Source: Paucibacter sp. TC2R-5
GTDB lineage: Bacteria > Pseudomonadota > Gammaproteobacteria > Burkholderiales > Burkholderiaceae_C
Assembly: GCF_025717605.1 (NCBI RefSeq)
Contig: NZ_JAJIRQ010000011.1
Location: 1 to 64,000, forward strand
Direction of reading: 5' to 3'
Length of the DNA stretch: 64,000 nucleotides
Under the pieces are notes generated by a model. It did not search any database and was not told the DNA's origin. It saw only the letters and a program-made list of their open reading frames with translations. Both the position numbers and the translations under genes were made by a program. Numbering within the stretch: position 1 is the stretch's first letter; each line of letters begins with the position of its first letter. Positions 23,194 to 33,273 of the stretch are shown piece after piece.

Positions 23194-25086
23194 ATGAACC
23201 GTTATCCGATGTGGAAGTACGCGATCCTTATCTTCGCGCTACTCGTCGGCACCATCTACACCTTGCCGAATATTTTCGGCGAGGCGCCGGCCGTGCAGGT
23301 GTCCAGTGCCAAGGCCACGCTGAAGGTCGACCCTGCGCTGCAAAGCCGGGTCGCAGCCGCTCTGGCAGAGGCCAAGATCACGCCCGATTTCGTCCAACTC
23401 GAAGGCAACTCGATCAAGGCACGCTTTGCCGACCTGGACGCGCAGATTCACGCCAAGGACGCGATCAGCAAGGCGATCAATACCGACCCGGCCGACCCGA
23501 GCTATATCGTCGCGCTGAACCTGTTGTCGCGCTCGCCGCACTGGTTGTCCAGCCTGCATGCGTTCCCGATGTATCTGGGCCTGGATCTGCGCGGCGGTGT
23601 GCACTTTTTGATGCAGGTCGACATGAAGTCGGCGCTGACCAAAAAGGCCGAATCGCTGACCGGCGATGTGCGCACGATGTTGCGCGACAAGGGCATTCGT
23701 CACTCCGGCATCAGTCGCGATGGCAATAATGTGGTGGTGTCCTTCCGCGACGACGCCGTGCTCAAGCAAGCCCAAGACCTGTTGAGCGCGCAACTCGGCG
23801 ATGTGCTGTGGACGGCTTCGACGGATGGCCTGGATCAGCGCCTGACCGGCAGCCTCAAGCCCGCTTCTATGGTGGCCGTGCAAGACGCGGCGCTGAAGCA
23901 AAACATCAGCACCCTGCACAACCGGGTCAATGAGCTCGGCGTGGCCGAGCCGACGATTCAACAGCAAGGGCGCGACCGCATCGTCGTGCAGTTGCCCGGC
24001 GTGCAAGACACGGCCAAGGCCAAGGACATCATCGGCCGCACCGCCACGCTGGAGTTGCGCATGGTCGACGACAGCGCCGAGGCGCAGGCCGCTCTGGCCG
24101 GCAGCGGCCCGGTGCCCTTCGGGACCGAGCGCTTCATCGACCGTGGCTTCGGCCCCATCATCGTCAAGCGCCAATTCGTGTTGACCGGTGAAAACCTGAC
24201 CGACGCGCAGCCCGGCTTTGATGAGAATCACCAGGCCTCGGTGGACCTGACGCTGGACGCCAAGGGTGCCCGCATCATGAAGGACATGTCGCGCGAGAAC
24301 ATCGGCAAGCGCATGGCCATCATCTTGTTCGAAAAGGGCAAGGGCGAGGTCGTGACCGCGCCGGTGATTCGCAGCGAGTTGAGCGGCGGCCGAGTGAAGA
24401 TTTCGGGAGCGATGAGCACCCAGGAAGCCAGCGATACCGCGCTGCTGCTGCGCGCCGGCTCCTTGGCCGCGCCAATGGAAATCATCGAAGAAAAGACCGT
24501 CGGCCCGAGCCTGGGTAAAGAAAACATCGAGAAGGGCATTCTCTCGGTGACCTGGGGTTTTGTCGCGGTCGCGATCTTCATGAGCATCTACTACCGGCTG
24601 TTCGGCGTGATCTCCTCGCTGGCGCTGGGCTTCAACCTGCTCTTGCTGGTGGCCTTGTTGTCGATGCTGCAGGCGACGCTGTCGTTGCCCGGTATCGCGG
24701 CGATCGCGCTGGTGCTGGGTATGGCGATTGACTCCAACGTGCTGATCAATGAGCGCATCCGCGAGGAGTTGCGCGCTGGTGCCAGCCCGCAAGGGGCGAT
24801 CACCATCGGCTACGAGCGCGCCTTTGCCACCATTCTGGACTCCAACGTCACCACCTTGATTGCCGGCCTGTCGCTGCTGGCCTTTGGCTCCGGCCCGGTG
24901 AAAGGCTTTGCCATCGTCCACTGCCTGGGTATCTTGACCTCGATGTTCTCATCGGTCGTGTTCTCGCGCGCGCTGGTCAATCTTTGGTATGGCCGTCAGA
25001 AGAAACTCAAATCGCTGTCGATCGGACAGATTTGGATCCCACCCACCGAGGTTATCGCGGCTGATCAGCCCGTGGCCAAGTCCTGA
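23194..25086 (+). CDS. secD: Protein translocase subunit SecD
   Basis: A 630-aa inner-membrane protein that uses proton motive force to help proteins exit the Sec channel. It has an N-terminal helix (YAILIFALLVGTIYTLPNIF), a large periplasmic P1 region, the D-motif DLRGGVHFLMQVD, and five C-terminal helices including LGMAIDSNVLINERIREEL and the TTLIAGLSLLAFGSGPVKGFA segment. I chose the ATG at 23194 behind GAGAGGA; the frame extends upstream without SecD likeness. secF follows after 18 bases. Confidence 0.96.
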   Translation: MNRYPMWKYAILIFALLVGTIYTLPNIFGEAPAVQVSSAKATLKVDPALQSRVAAALAEAKITPDFVQLEGNSIKARFADLDAQIHAKDAISKAINTDPADPSYIVALNLLSRSPHWLSSLHAFPMYLGLDLRGGVHFLMQVDMKSALTKKAESLTGDVRTMLRDKGIRHSGISRDGNNVVVSFRDDAVLKQAQDLLSAQLGDVLWTASTDGLDQRLTGSLKPASMVAVQDAALKQNISTLHNRVNELGVAEPTIQQQGRDRIVVQLPGVQDTAKAKDIIGRTATLELRMVDDSAEAQAALAGSGPVPFGTERFIDRGFGPIIVKRQFVLTGENLTDAQPGFDENHQASVDLTLDAKGARIMKDMSRENIGKRMAIILFEKGKGEVVTAPVIRSELSGGRVKISGAMSTQEASDTALLLRAGSLAAPMEIIEEKTVGPSLGKENIEKGILSVTWGFVAVAIFMSIYYRLFGVISSLALGFNLLLLVALLSMLQATLSLPGIAAIALVLGMAIDSNVLINERIREELRAGASPQGAITIGYERAFATILDSNVTTLIAGLSLLAFGSGPVKGFAIVHCLGILTSMFSSVVFSRALVNLWYGRQKKLKSLSIGQIWIPPTEVIAADQPVAKS

Positions 25087-25104
25087 TTAGGCGGAGCTAG
25101 AAAA

Positions 25105-26139
25105 ATGGAACTGTTCCGTATCAAGCGGGATCTCCCGCTGATGAAGCATGCGTTGATCTTCAACGTCATTTCCTTCGTCACCTTTGCTGCCGCGGTGTTC
25201 TTCTTGATCACGCGAGGCCTGCATTTTTCGATCGAGTTTACCGGCGGCACGGTGATCGAGGCCGAATACGCGCAGGCTGCCAATATCGAGAAGACCCGTC
25301 AGATCGTCGAGAAGCTCGGTTTTGGCGAGGTGCAGGTGCAGAACTTCGGCAGCACGCGCGACGTGATGATCCGCCTGCCGCTGCGCGCCGACATCAAGCA
25401 GACCGAGCAGGTCGATCTGGTGTTCGGCGAGCTGTGCAAGGCCGAGCAAGGCACCATCAGCCAGCGTCAAAGCATCAGCGACAAGGGCGAGTCCATTAGC
25501 AAGCAGGTCTGTATGACGGCGGCTGGCGCAGAGCCGATCAAGCTCTCGCGCAGCGAGGTGGTGGGCCCGGCTGTCGGTGAGGAGTTGGGGCACGACGCGG
25601 CGAAGGCATTGCTGGCCACGGTGATCGGCATCATGATCTACTTGGCTGTGCGCTTCGAATGGAAGTTTGCGGTCGCGGGCATCATTGCCAATCTGCATGA
25701 CGTGGTCATCATTCTGGGCTTCTTTGCCTTCTTCCAGTGGGAGTTTTCGCTCTCGGTGTTGGCGGCGGTCTTGGCTGTGCTGGGCTATTCGGTCAATGAG
25801 TCGGTGGTGATTTTTGACCGGGTGCGCGAGGCTTTCCGCAAGTACCGCAAGATGAGCACGCACGAGGTGATCGACCACGCCATCACCAGCACCATGAGCC
25901 GCACCATCATCACCCACGGCTCGACCCAGATGATGGTCTTGTCGATGTTGATTTTTGGTGGCCCGACGCTGCATTACTTTGCGGTTGCACTGACCATCGG
26001 CATCTTGTTCGGCATCTACTCCTCGGTCTTCGTGGCGGCATCGATCGCCATGTGGCTGGGCGTCAAGCGTGAGGATTTGGTCAGTACGCCGGTCAACAAG
26101 GGCGACCCGGACGATCCAAACGCCGGGGCCTTGGTGTAG
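25105..26139 (+). CDS. secF: Protein translocase subunit SecF
   Basis: A 344-aa partner of SecD. It shows the N-terminal helix with FSIEFTGGTVIEAEY, the long periplasmic loop and the conserved membrane segments (FFAFFQWEFSLSVLAAVLAVLGYSVNESVVIFDRVRE split around residues 210-245, then MSRTIITHGSTQMMVLSML). It is slightly longer than E. coli SecF because of a loop near residues 100-140 with two cysteines (ELCKAEQG and KQVCMTA), which could form a periplasmic disulphide. It is likely co-transcribed with yajC-secD. Confidence 0.96.
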   Translation: MELFRIKRDLPLMKHALIFNVISFVTFAAAVFFLITRGLHFSIEFTGGTVIEAEYAQAANIEKTRQIVEKLGFGEVQVQNFGSTRDVMIRLPLRADIKQTEQVDLVFGELCKAEQGTISQRQSISDKGESISKQVCMTAAGAEPIKLSRSEVVGPAVGEELGHDAAKALLATVIGIMIYLAVRFEWKFAVAGIIANLHDVVIILGFFAFFQWEFSLSVLAAVLAVLGYSVNESVVIFDRVREAFRKYRKMSTHEVIDHAITSTMSRTIITHGSTQMMVLSMLIFGGPTLHYFAVALTIGILFGIYSSVFVAASIAMWLGVKREDLVSTPVNKGDPDDPNAGALV

Positions 26140-26185
26140 AGTACTTTCAGCTTTTTCCACTTAGCCTTAGCCGCCTTCCAGCTCT

Positions 26186-28558
26186 ATGACCGTCGCCGCC
26201 CGCAACAAGGCTCTCGCCACACAGGCACGGCGCATCTACGTCGAGGCGCTGGTGCATGGGCTGGTGGCGTTGGGGCGGGCGGTCAATGAGTCCGCGGCGA
26301 AGCTGCTTTTGCTGTCGGCCGAGTATGCGGTGATGGTGGCGCGCCGTGACGGCGTGCAGTCCTGGAACCGGCACGGCCCGGCCTGGCAGGCGGGCGTGAT
26401 CAGCGGCATTCGCCATGCGGCGGTCTATGGCATCGTCGACACCCAAAAGTCACCCGCCGACGCCAAGGCCGTGCACACCGAGGGTTCGATGAGCCTGGTG
26501 GACGATGACACCATCGAGCGGGAGATTACCGCCTCGCGGCTGGCGCTGGCGATGATGGACAAAGCGACCTGGGAATTCTCCGATCTGCGCACCCGCATGC
26601 AGGTCTTGGAGCAGCAAGATGAGTTGGCGCCACAAGATTTGTTTCGCGCCAATGTGCTGGCCAAGCTGGTGTTGGACGCATGGACGCGCAGCGGCCTGAG
26701 CAACTCCGACTGGCAGATGCTGCGCACCGATCTGCATCAGGAATTTGCCCAATTGCTGGGCGAGGCCTATCACGAGGTCAATGCTTGGCTGCTCACGCAG
26801 TCGGTGATGCCCGAGGTTGATCTGCGGCCTTTCATTCGCAGGGCGGCCCAGGCAGCGGGAACGGCGGCCTACCCGGGCCAGTCGGCCGAAGCGCAGTTGC
26901 GCGGAGGGGTTATGCGGGGTGGCTCCGGTTTGTCGCCGGCAGCGGCGGCGGCCGCAAATCATCCTGCCGCAGTCGCTGCTCGCAGCCCGGTCAGCAGCCA
27001 GGCCGAGGAGGTCTTGCAACTGTTGCAGCGCATCGTTGGCGGGCAGGTGCCGGCCTTTGCCGCGACCCGGCTGGAAGCCCACGCCACAGCGATGAGCGGC
27101 GGCGCTTCGGCCTTGGCGCCGATGGCAGGCGGCGCCAAGCAAGGCCTGCCGGCAAGGCTGTCCTCAGCGATCAAAAATGCCCAAGAGGCGCTGCAGCGCG
27201 CGCCGCTGCAAACTCCGGGCGCGCCGGAGCCCGCAGCGCCGCAGGTGCTGGAGGAATTGCAGACCCGCAATCAAGCCTTCAAACAAGTGCTGAAGCAGGC
27301 GGCCGAAACGCCGGCCGAGCGCGCCACGATTGAATTGGTGGCGATGATGTTCCAAAGCATCTTGATGGAAGAGCATATTCCCGCGACGGTTCGGGTGTGG
27401 TTTGCTCGGCTGCAGATGCCGGTGCTTCGGGTGGCGGTCAGCGAGCCTGACTTTTTTGCCACCACCGACCACCCGGCCCGTCAGTTGATTGATCGCATGG
27501 GTTCTTGCGTGATGGGCTTCAGCGCCGGCAGTGGTGGCAGCAATGGTGGGTCGGGGCCTGAGCCCTTGGAGCGCGAAATCAAGCGCGTGGTGCAGGTGGT
27601 CGAGGCTTACCCAGATACCGGACGGCGAGTTTTTCAGACCGTGCTGACCGAGTTTGAGAAGTTTCTCGATAACTATTTCGAACATGAAAACCAGACCACC
27701 AGGCATGGCGTGTCTCTGGCGCAGCAGGTCGAGCAGCGTGAGACGCTGGCGATTCAATACACGATAGAGCTGCGCAAAATGCTCAGCGCGGTGCCGGTGC
27801 AGGACGGCGTGCGCGAGTTTTTGTTCCACATCTGGGCCGATGTGTTGGCGGTGACGGCGGTGCGAGCCGGCGCGCAATCCGAGCAAACGCGCTTGATGAA
27901 GCGCGCCGCAGCGGACTTGATCTGGTCGGCTAGCGCCAAGGTGTCACGCGAAGAGCGCGCCGAGGTGATTCGTCGCCTGCCCCCCTTGCTCAAGACCTTG
28001 CGCGACGGCATGGGTCAGGCCGGTATGGCGGTCGAACGCCAGGACGAGCAAGTGCGCACGCTGAACAATGCCTTGGCGGCGGCCTTTACCGCCAAGACAG
28101 CGCAGATACCGCGCGAGCGCCTGGACGAGTTGATGGACCAGCTTGAAACGCTGGAGGCGATGCTGCCGGAAGGCGGCGACGAGATCGACATCGACCAAAC
28201 CATGGTGCGTGATCTGTCCGGCCATGAGTCCGAGGGCATGGAAGTGGTGGCCGAGGGCGGCTCGGAGCCTAGCCCGGCGATGCTGGCCTGGGCCAAAGAA
28301 TTGCAGGTCGGTGGCTGGTATATGTTGGACTACCGCAACCGCAATGAGGCGGTGCAACTGGCCTGGCGCGGCACCCGTCGTCAGATGGCCTTGTTCGTGA
28401 CCGCCAGCGGACGCGGTGTGCTGTTCCAGCTGAGCCGGATGGCGGCCTTCCTGCAAGCCGGGCTGTTGCTGCCGGCGCAAGATGAGTCCTTGACCGTCAA
28501 GGCAACCCGCAATGCGCTGGCCAAATTGGATGTGGATCCAGCGCGGCTGCTGAACTGA
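26186..28558 (+). CDS. DUF1631 family protein
   Basis: A 790-aa, largely helical cytosolic protein matching the DUF1631 family of beta- and gammaproteobacteria. Recognisable segments are SLVDDDTIEREITASRLA, QMPVLRVAVSEPDFFATTDHPARQLIDRMG and the C-terminal WYMLDYRNRNEAVQLAWRG-type module, which resembles a small PilZ-like or RNA-binding barrel. The middle (about residues 225-340) is Ala/Pro-rich and poorly conserved. The function is unknown. It lies 46 bases after secF on the same strand and converges on smg. Confidence 0.85.
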   Translation: MTVAARNKALATQARRIYVEALVHGLVALGRAVNESAAKLLLLSAEYAVMVARRDGVQSWNRHGPAWQAGVISGIRHAAVYGIVDTQKSPADAKAVHTEGSMSLVDDDTIEREITASRLALAMMDKATWEFSDLRTRMQVLEQQDELAPQDLFRANVLAKLVLDAWTRSGLSNSDWQMLRTDLHQEFAQLLGEAYHEVNAWLLTQSVMPEVDLRPFIRRAAQAAGTAAYPGQSAEAQLRGGVMRGGSGLSPAAAAAANHPAAVAARSPVSSQAEEVLQLLQRIVGGQVPAFAATRLEAHATAMSGGASALAPMAGGAKQGLPARLSSAIKNAQEALQRAPLQTPGAPEPAAPQVLEELQTRNQAFKQVLKQAAETPAERATIELVAMMFQSILMEEHIPATVRVWFARLQMPVLRVAVSEPDFFATTDHPARQLIDRMGSCVMGFSAGSGGSNGGSGPEPLEREIKRVVQVVEAYPDTGRRVFQTVLTEFEKFLDNYFEHENQTTRHGVSLAQQVEQRETLAIQYTIELRKMLSAVPVQDGVREFLFHIWADVLAVTAVRAGAQSEQTRLMKRAAADLIWSASAKVSREERAEVIRRLPPLLKTLRDGMGQAGMAVERQDEQVRTLNNALAAAFTAKTAQIPRERLDELMDQLETLEAMLPEGGDEIDIDQTMVRDLSGHESEGMEVVAEGGSEPSPAMLAWAKELQVGGWYMLDYRNRNEAVQLAWRGTRRQMALFVTASGRGVLFQLSRMAAFLQAGLLLPAQDESLTVKATRNALAKLDVDPARLLN

Positions 28559-28589
28559 GGCCGGTGGGCCGATATTTCTGAACCGGTGG

Positions 28590-29042
28590 TCAGTGAATCA
28601 GCCTGTCTTCGGGAGCGACAAACAGCTCGTCCAGGATCAGGGCATCGGGTTCTTCGCCGCGGCTCCAGAACACCATCAAGACGATGATCTTGAGGTCGTC
28701 CAGGTCCATCGGGCCACCCGCAATCGCCATGCCTCGGTCTATGACCATCTCGCGCATGGGCGGCGGTAAGACGCCGGCTGACTCAAGAAAGCTGATGAAT
28801 CCGACCGAAAGTTCGCCCAGATGGTCCAACTCGGCGACGGAATAGACCCGCAAGCTCAAGGCGCTTTGCTGCCCTTGATAAGACGCTGCGCCCTGCGCCA
28901 AGCCTTCCAGCCAAGACAGGGCTTCCTGGATTTCATCGCTTTCGAAACCGACGGCCGACAACTTTCGAGTCAGCTGTGCCGCGTCTGGACAGGCATCCGG
29001 ACGCCAATAGGTTTCGTAGAGGTAGACCAGCACGTCAAACAT
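28590..29042 (-). CDS. smg: Smg family protein (DUF494)
   Basis: A 150-aa acidic helical protein starting MFDVLVYLYETYW, the hallmark of Smg. The family is found with dprA across beta- and gammaproteobacteria, as here, and its function is unclear. The length is normal. The start is preceded by TATAGT six bases upstream on the minus strand and no Shine-Dalgarno, so its message may be leaderless. dprA begins upstream on the same strand. Confidence 0.93.
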   Translation of the reverse strand: MFDVLVYLYETYWRPDACPDAAQLTRKLSAVGFESDEIQEALSWLEGLAQGAASYQGQQSALSLRVYSVAELDHLGELSVGFISFLESAGVLPPPMREMVIDRGMAIAGGPMDLDDLKIIVLMVFWSRGEEPDALILDELFVAPEDRLIH

Positions 29043-29135
29043 GGGCTGACTATACCGCAGGCCCTTTAGGCCTCTTGACCCAAAATTGCGCCATAAAAGG
29101 CCTTGATTGGCTTGAAATCGCCTTAAATGCGGTAG

Positions 29136-30257
29136 CTATACCCGTTTGCGACGCTGGAATAACTGGCCTGCCAAGCGGGCAATTTCGCCGGCCAACTCCA
29201 GCTCCAGCAAATGACCGCTGAGATCCGCGACCGGCCAGCCCGCGCGCTGCGACAAGGCGTCAAGGCTGACCGGCTCGTAGCCCATCAGTTGCAATATTTG
29301 CGCCTGTTCCCGGCTCAAAGCGGCGTCGCCCGTCGGGCTGGCGCATGCCGGCGCAGTGCTGGGCTGGATCAGCAGTTCTTCCAGCACGTCTTCGACCCGC
29401 TCGACCAGTTTGGCGCCTTGCCGTATCAAGGCATGGCAGCCCTGGCTCAGCGGTGAGTGGATGGAGCCGGGAATGGCAAACACCTCGCGGCCAGCCTCGC
29501 TGGCCAGACGCGCCGTGATCAGCGAACCGGACTTCAAGGCGGCCTCGACCACCAAGCAGCCCAAGGACAGGCCCGCGATCAGCCGGTTGCGGCGCGGGAA
29601 ATTGGGCGGCAAGACCGGTGTGCCGAGCGAATACTCGCTGATCAAGAGGCCGTGCGCGACGATCTCCTGGCTCAGCTTGAGATGGCGTTTAGGGTAGATC
29701 TGGTCCAGGCCGGTGCCCAGCACGGCAATGGTGCTGGCGCCGCCTTCGCGCTGGCCGGCCAAGGCGCCTTGATGGGCCGCGCCGTCGATGCCCAGGGCCA
29801 GGCCCGAAACAATGGTCAGGCCTGCCTTGCTCAGGGCCTGTGCGAATTGGCTGGCGTTGTCATGACCTTGTGCGGTCGGGCTGCGGCTGCCCACGATGGC
29901 CAGGGCGGGGCGGCTCAACAATTCGCGCTTGCCGTGCAGGTAGAGCAGCAGCGGCGGATCAGCCGTTTGCAGCAAGGCGGCCGGGTAGTCGGCGTCACCC
30001 AGGAGCAAGATGTCATGGGCCGGGTCGGCGTTCAGCCAGTCCCAGGTTTGGCCCAGCAAATCATCAAAGTGGGCTGGCGGCAGGCTGAGGGAGTCGCGCT
30101 GCGCCGCACTCAAGGCGGATTGCCATGCGCCCTCGGATGATTCAAAGACGGCTTGGGCCGAGCCTGTCAAGACCAGCAGCCGGCGGGCTGCTTCCAGACC
30201 GATGCCGGGCGTTTCGAGCAGTCGCAGCCAAGCCGCTAATTCATCGCGCGCCAGCAT
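29136..30257 (-). CDS. dprA: DNA-processing protein DprA
   Basis: A 373-aa protein that binds incoming single-stranded DNA and loads RecA during natural transformation. The extended Rossmann core is visible: IVGSRSPTAQGHDNASQFAQ, IVSGLALGIDGAAHQGAL, VLGTGLDQIYPKRH and RNRLIAGLSLGCLVVEA. An N-terminal helix-hairpin-helix-like part (ETPGIGLEAARRLL) and a C-terminal winged helix (GYEPVSLDALSQRAGW) complete the three-domain form. It lies 15 bases downstream of the LysM gene, so the two are probably one transcript. Confidence 0.95.
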   Translation of the reverse strand: MLARDELAAWLRLLETPGIGLEAARRLLVLTGSAQAVFESSEGAWQSALSAAQRDSLSLPPAHFDDLLGQTWDWLNADPAHDILLLGDADYPAALLQTADPPLLLYLHGKRELLSRPALAIVGSRSPTAQGHDNASQFAQALSKAGLTIVSGLALGIDGAAHQGALAGQREGGASTIAVLGTGLDQIYPKRHLKLSQEIVAHGLLISEYSLGTPVLPPNFPRRNRLIAGLSLGCLVVEAALKSGSLITARLASEAGREVFAIPGSIHSPLSQGCHALIRQGAKLVERVEDVLEELLIQPSTAPACASPTGDAALSREQAQILQLMGYEPVSLDALSQRAGWPVADLSGHLLELELAGEIARLAGQLFQRRKRV

Positions 30258-30272
30258 AGCGATGTCCAGCCA

Positions 30273-31484
30273 TCAGGGTTGGCTGAACCGGTCCCCCGCC
30301 CTGACCGGCGCCCGGACCGAGATGATCAAAGCGTAAGAAACCCGCTCGTAAACCTGAAACACAAACAAGACGCCGTGACGCTCGTCGGGCAGCCTGATGA
30401 CTTCGCGCTTGTCGCTGGTGCTGTCCACCATGCTGCGTCCGCTCTGCCACAAGGCCAGCACATGACCGCGCTCAATGCCGTCACGCCGCCCCCGGTTCAG
30501 GGCGACGATCTGGTTTTGGCCGGCATTCAAGCCATCGCCATAAATCGACACGATCTGGCCGCTGATCGGCGCGGATGGTGAATGCGGCACGTAGCGCGTA
30601 AAACTGCGCTGCGGAACCGGCGACAGTCGGTCGCCAACGCCGATCTCCTGGCGCACCGCCTTGATCACCAAGGTCGCGGGCACGATGACAGCCTTGCCGT
30701 CTGGCAGTTCGGTGCTTTGCTCGCCTTGTTTCAGCTCGGCGGTGCCCAAATAGGGCGCCTCGAAGCCGAGTACTTCCTGGGTGCTGGGGTCCAGCAGTGG
30801 CCGGGTATTGCGGAACACACGGTAATCGGTGGCTTGGCTCAGGTCGCCCCTTGCGTAGGCCAGATCGCCGCGCGACAAGAGCACGCGGCCCTCCGGCGTG
30901 GCCACAATGCGCGGTGCGCTCGCCAGCTCGTCGGTGTCAAAGACCACCGCGTCGTTCAAAAAGGGCTCGATCAGATTGAGTGGGATCGCGGTGATGGCGT
31001 TGCCGTCAAAGTCGCTGCTGCGCACGCGTGGCGAGAGCTTGCCGGACTGATCCGCCTCGCCGCCTTGAGCGCCCGCACGTTGTTGCGCCATTTGCAGCTG
31101 CGCGCGCCCATCCATTTTGACCAGCATCAGCGTCTGGCCTGGGTAGATCAGATGCGGGTTGTTGATCTGCTCACGGTTCATGCCCCAGAGCTCCGGCCAA
31201 CGCCAAGGGTCACTCAGAAAGAGCTTGGAGATATCCCAGAGCGTGTCGCCGCGCTTGACGGTATGCGAGTCCGGCGCGTTGGGCGCCAGCTCACTCAAGG
31301 CTACGCCGGCCTGCGCCACGCGCTCGGCCGTGGCGCGCTGCTGGTCGGTGATGGGGAGTGACGCGGTCTGCGCCCAGACCGTGGGCGCCGCGCCTGTAGC
31401 GCTCAAGAGGCAGATGCCGGCCGCTCGCAGGCTCAAGCCCAGCATGGTGCGGCGGGGAATATTCGTGTTTTCGCAAAAAGGCAT
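30273..31484 (-). CDS. LysM domain protein (envelope)
   Basis: A 403-aa exported protein. Signal peptide about residues 1-38 (MLGLSLRAAGICLLSATGAAPTVWA). One LysM peptidoglycan-binding domain follows at about 72-120 (HTVKRGDTLWDISKLFLSDPWRWPELW then NNPHLIYPGQTLML). The rest is a conserved beta-rich region of unknown role. This protein is regularly encoded between dprA and def in Burkholderiales. I chose the ATG at 31484 since the longer frame places Arg-rich sequence before the signal peptide. It is divergent from def. Confidence 0.88.
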   Translation of the reverse strand: MPFCENTNIPRRTMLGLSLRAAGICLLSATGAAPTVWAQTASLPITDQQRATAERVAQAGVALSELAPNAPDSHTVKRGDTLWDISKLFLSDPWRWPELWGMNREQINNPHLIYPGQTLMLVKMDGRAQLQMAQQRAGAQGGEADQSGKLSPRVRSSDFDGNAITAIPLNLIEPFLNDAVVFDTDELASAPRIVATPEGRVLLSRGDLAYARGDLSQATDYRVFRNTRPLLDPSTQEVLGFEAPYLGTAELKQGEQSTELPDGKAVIVPATLVIKAVRQEIGVGDRLSPVPQRSFTRYVPHSPSAPISGQIVSIYGDGLNAGQNQIVALNRGRRDGIERGHVLALWQSGRSMVDSTSDKREVIRLPDERHGVLFVFQVYERVSYALIISVRAPVRAGDRFSQP

Positions 31485-31654
31485 TGAGCACTCTCTGCCG
31501 CGACGGGATGCGGCTCTGGGTTGACTTGTTTTACGGCGCAAACGGCGGGCGAATTGCCGATTGCATAGACCTGCAAGCGGCCAAGCTTGCGCATTTCAGC
31601 GAAAATCCACCCGGCCGCGACGATTCTGCCCCCAAAAACAGGCCGTCGCAACGA

Positions 31655-31676
31655 ACAAAACAAGGGCTTTCGCCCT
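31655..31676 (-). terminator. Possible attenuator or terminator upstream of the LysM gene
   Basis: On the minus strand AGGGC-GAAA-GCCCT forms a 5-bp stem with a GAAA tetraloop (31663-31676), followed by TTGTTTTGTT. It lies about 180 bases upstream of the LysM start in the divergent region, where no gene ends on this strand. It could therefore attenuate the LysM-dprA-smg transcript. The U tract is interrupted, so confidence is low. Confidence 0.3.
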
Positions 31677-31727
31677 CTTGCAAGCACTTACAAATAGGCG
31701 TTGTGCCCCGTTCACAGCGCGAGAATC

Positions 31728-32246
31728 ATGGCGATATTGAATATTTTGCGTTACCCCGACCCACGTTTGCACACCGTGGCCACGGCCGTGGTGGTTGTTG
31801 ATGCCCGCATCCAGCGTTTGGTCGACGATATGTTGGAGACCATGTACAGCGCCGAAGGCGTGGGCTTGGCGGCCAGCCAAGTCGATGTGCATGAGCGGGT
31901 GGTTGTGATGGACACCTCGGAAGGTCGCGACGACCCCCGCGTTTTGATCAACCCCGAGTTGATCAAAACCAGCGCCGAGTTCACCGAGGGCGAAGAGGGC
32001 TGCCTGTCGGTGCCGCAGATCTACGACAAAATCCCCCGCTACTCGCGCGTCACGGTGCGGGCCTTGAATCGCGAAGGCCAGCCCTATGAGTTCGACGCCG
32101 AGGGGCTGTTGGCCGTCTGCGTTCAACATGAGATGGATCATTTGATGGGCAAGGTATTCGTTGACTACCTGAGCCCGCTCAAGCGCGAACGCATCAAGAC
32201 CAAGATGCTCAAAAAATCGCGCGAAGAAGATGGCCGTCGGCGCTGA
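31728..32246 (+). CDS. def: Peptide deformylase
   Basis: A 172-aa enzyme removing the formyl group from nascent proteins. All three motifs are present: GVGLAASQ (residues 44-51), EGCLSVP with metal ligand Cys92, and QHEMDHLMG with His134, Glu135 and His138. The length is normal. The ATG at 31728 is chosen over a GTG nine codons upstream because [14 protein letters not shown] is the usual family N-terminus. fmt follows at once. Confidence 0.97.
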   Translation: MAILNILRYPDPRLHTVATAVVVVDARIQRLVDDMLETMYSAEGVGLAASQVDVHERVVVMDTSEGRDDPRVLINPELIKTSAEFTEGEEGCLSVPQIYDKIPRYSRVTVRALNREGQPYEFDAEGLLAVCVQHEMDHLMGKVFVDYLSPLKRERIKTKMLKKSREEDGRRR

Positions 32247-32249
32247 GTG

Positions 32250-33209
32250 ATGACGGCTCCGCTTCGCGTCATATTTGCCGGTACGCCCGAGTTCGCGGCT
32301 ACTGCCCTGAAGGCTCTGCTGGACGCGGGTTTCAGCGTGCCGCTGGTGTTGACCCAGCCTGACCGGCCGGCCGGGCGCGGCATGAAGCTGCAGGCCTCCG
32401 CCGTCAAAGAACTGGCGCTGCAGCATGGCACTGCGGTGGCGCAGCCGCGCAGCCTGCGCCTGGATGGTAAGTTTCCTGAAGACGCCGCCGCTGCCCGGCA
32501 GGCCTTGCTGGACGCTCAGGCTGAGGTGATGGTGGTCGCCGCTTACGGCCTGATCCTGCCGCAATGGGTGTTGGATCTCCCGCCGTTGGGTTGCTTGAAC
32601 ATCCACGCCTCGCTTTTGCCGCGCTGGCGCGGCGCCGCGCCGATTCACCGGGCGATCGAGGCCGGCGACGCCGAAACCGGCATCACCATCATGCAAATGG
32701 ATGCGGGGCTGGATACCGGCGCGATGCTGATGATGGCGCGCGAGCCCATTGAGCCGAGCGACAACACCAGCGCTTTGCATGACCGACTGGCCGCCTTGGG
32801 CGGGCAGATGATTGTGGCGGCGCTGAAGGCTCCCGCTGCCTCATGGGTGGCGACGCCGCAGCCCAGCGAAGGCGTCAACTACGCCCACAAGATCGAAAAA
32901 ACCGAGGCGCAGATCGATTGGGCGCAGCCCGCCGCCCAGATCGAACGTCGCTTGCGCGCTTTTGACCCCTTCCCTGGCGGCTTGACGCAGCTGGACGGCG
33001 AGGCGATCAAATGCTGGCGTGGCGAGGTCTGCGCCGGCGCCGGCGAGCCGGGCCTGGTCTTGCGTGTGGATGAGCAGGGTGTCGTCGTCGCTTGTGGCGA
33101 GCAAGCCTTGCGCCTGACCGAGCTGCAGCGTGCCGGGGCCAAGCGTTTGCCGGCTCAGGTCTTTTTGCAGGCAAGAGCCATTCCGGTCGGGGCGCGCTTC
33201 AGCGCTTGA
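32250..33209 (+). CDS. fmt: Methionyl-tRNA formyltransferase
   Basis: A 319-aa enzyme that formylates initiator Met-tRNA using 10-formyl-THF. The N-terminal catalytic domain has [15 protein letters not shown], the signature [20 protein letters not shown] with catalytic Asn and His, and MDAGLDTG with the catalytic Asp. The C-terminal OB-like domain follows (FDPFPGGL onward). It begins 4 bases after the def stop; a GTG directly in front is an alternative start. The def-fmt pair handles both ends of the formyl cycle. Confidence 0.96.
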   Translation: MTAPLRVIFAGTPEFAATALKALLDAGFSVPLVLTQPDRPAGRGMKLQASAVKELALQHGTAVAQPRSLRLDGKFPEDAAAARQALLDAQAEVMVVAAYGLILPQWVLDLPPLGCLNIHASLLPRWRGAAPIHRAIEAGDAETGITIMQMDAGLDTGAMLMMAREPIEPSDNTSALHDRLAALGGQMIVAALKAPAASWVATPQPSEGVNYAHKIEKTEAQIDWAQPAAQIERRLRAFDPFPGGLTQLDGEAIKCWRGEVCAGAGEPGLVLRVDEQGVVVACGEQALRLTELQRAGAKRLPAQVFLQARAIPVGARFSA

Positions 33210-33221
33210 AATCGTCGGCAG

Positions 33222-33241
33222 CGGTCCGATCTATTGGACCG
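33222..33241. repeat. Inverted repeat before htpX
   Basis: CGGTCC (33222-33227) and GGACCG (33236-33241) are perfect 6-bp arms with an 8-base spacer. TTATCAT just downstream resembles a -10 box. Without a T tract this looks more like an operator or leader hairpin of htpX than a terminator for fmt. The regulator is unknown. Confidence 0.45.
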
Positions 33242-33273
33242 TTATCATCCGTTTCGTTTTCCCAAGGAGTCCT

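Noticed and set aside
23239-24921. 560-codon minus-strand frame inside secD
   Set aside because: His/Gln/Arg-rich shadow translation of secD with no recognisable features.
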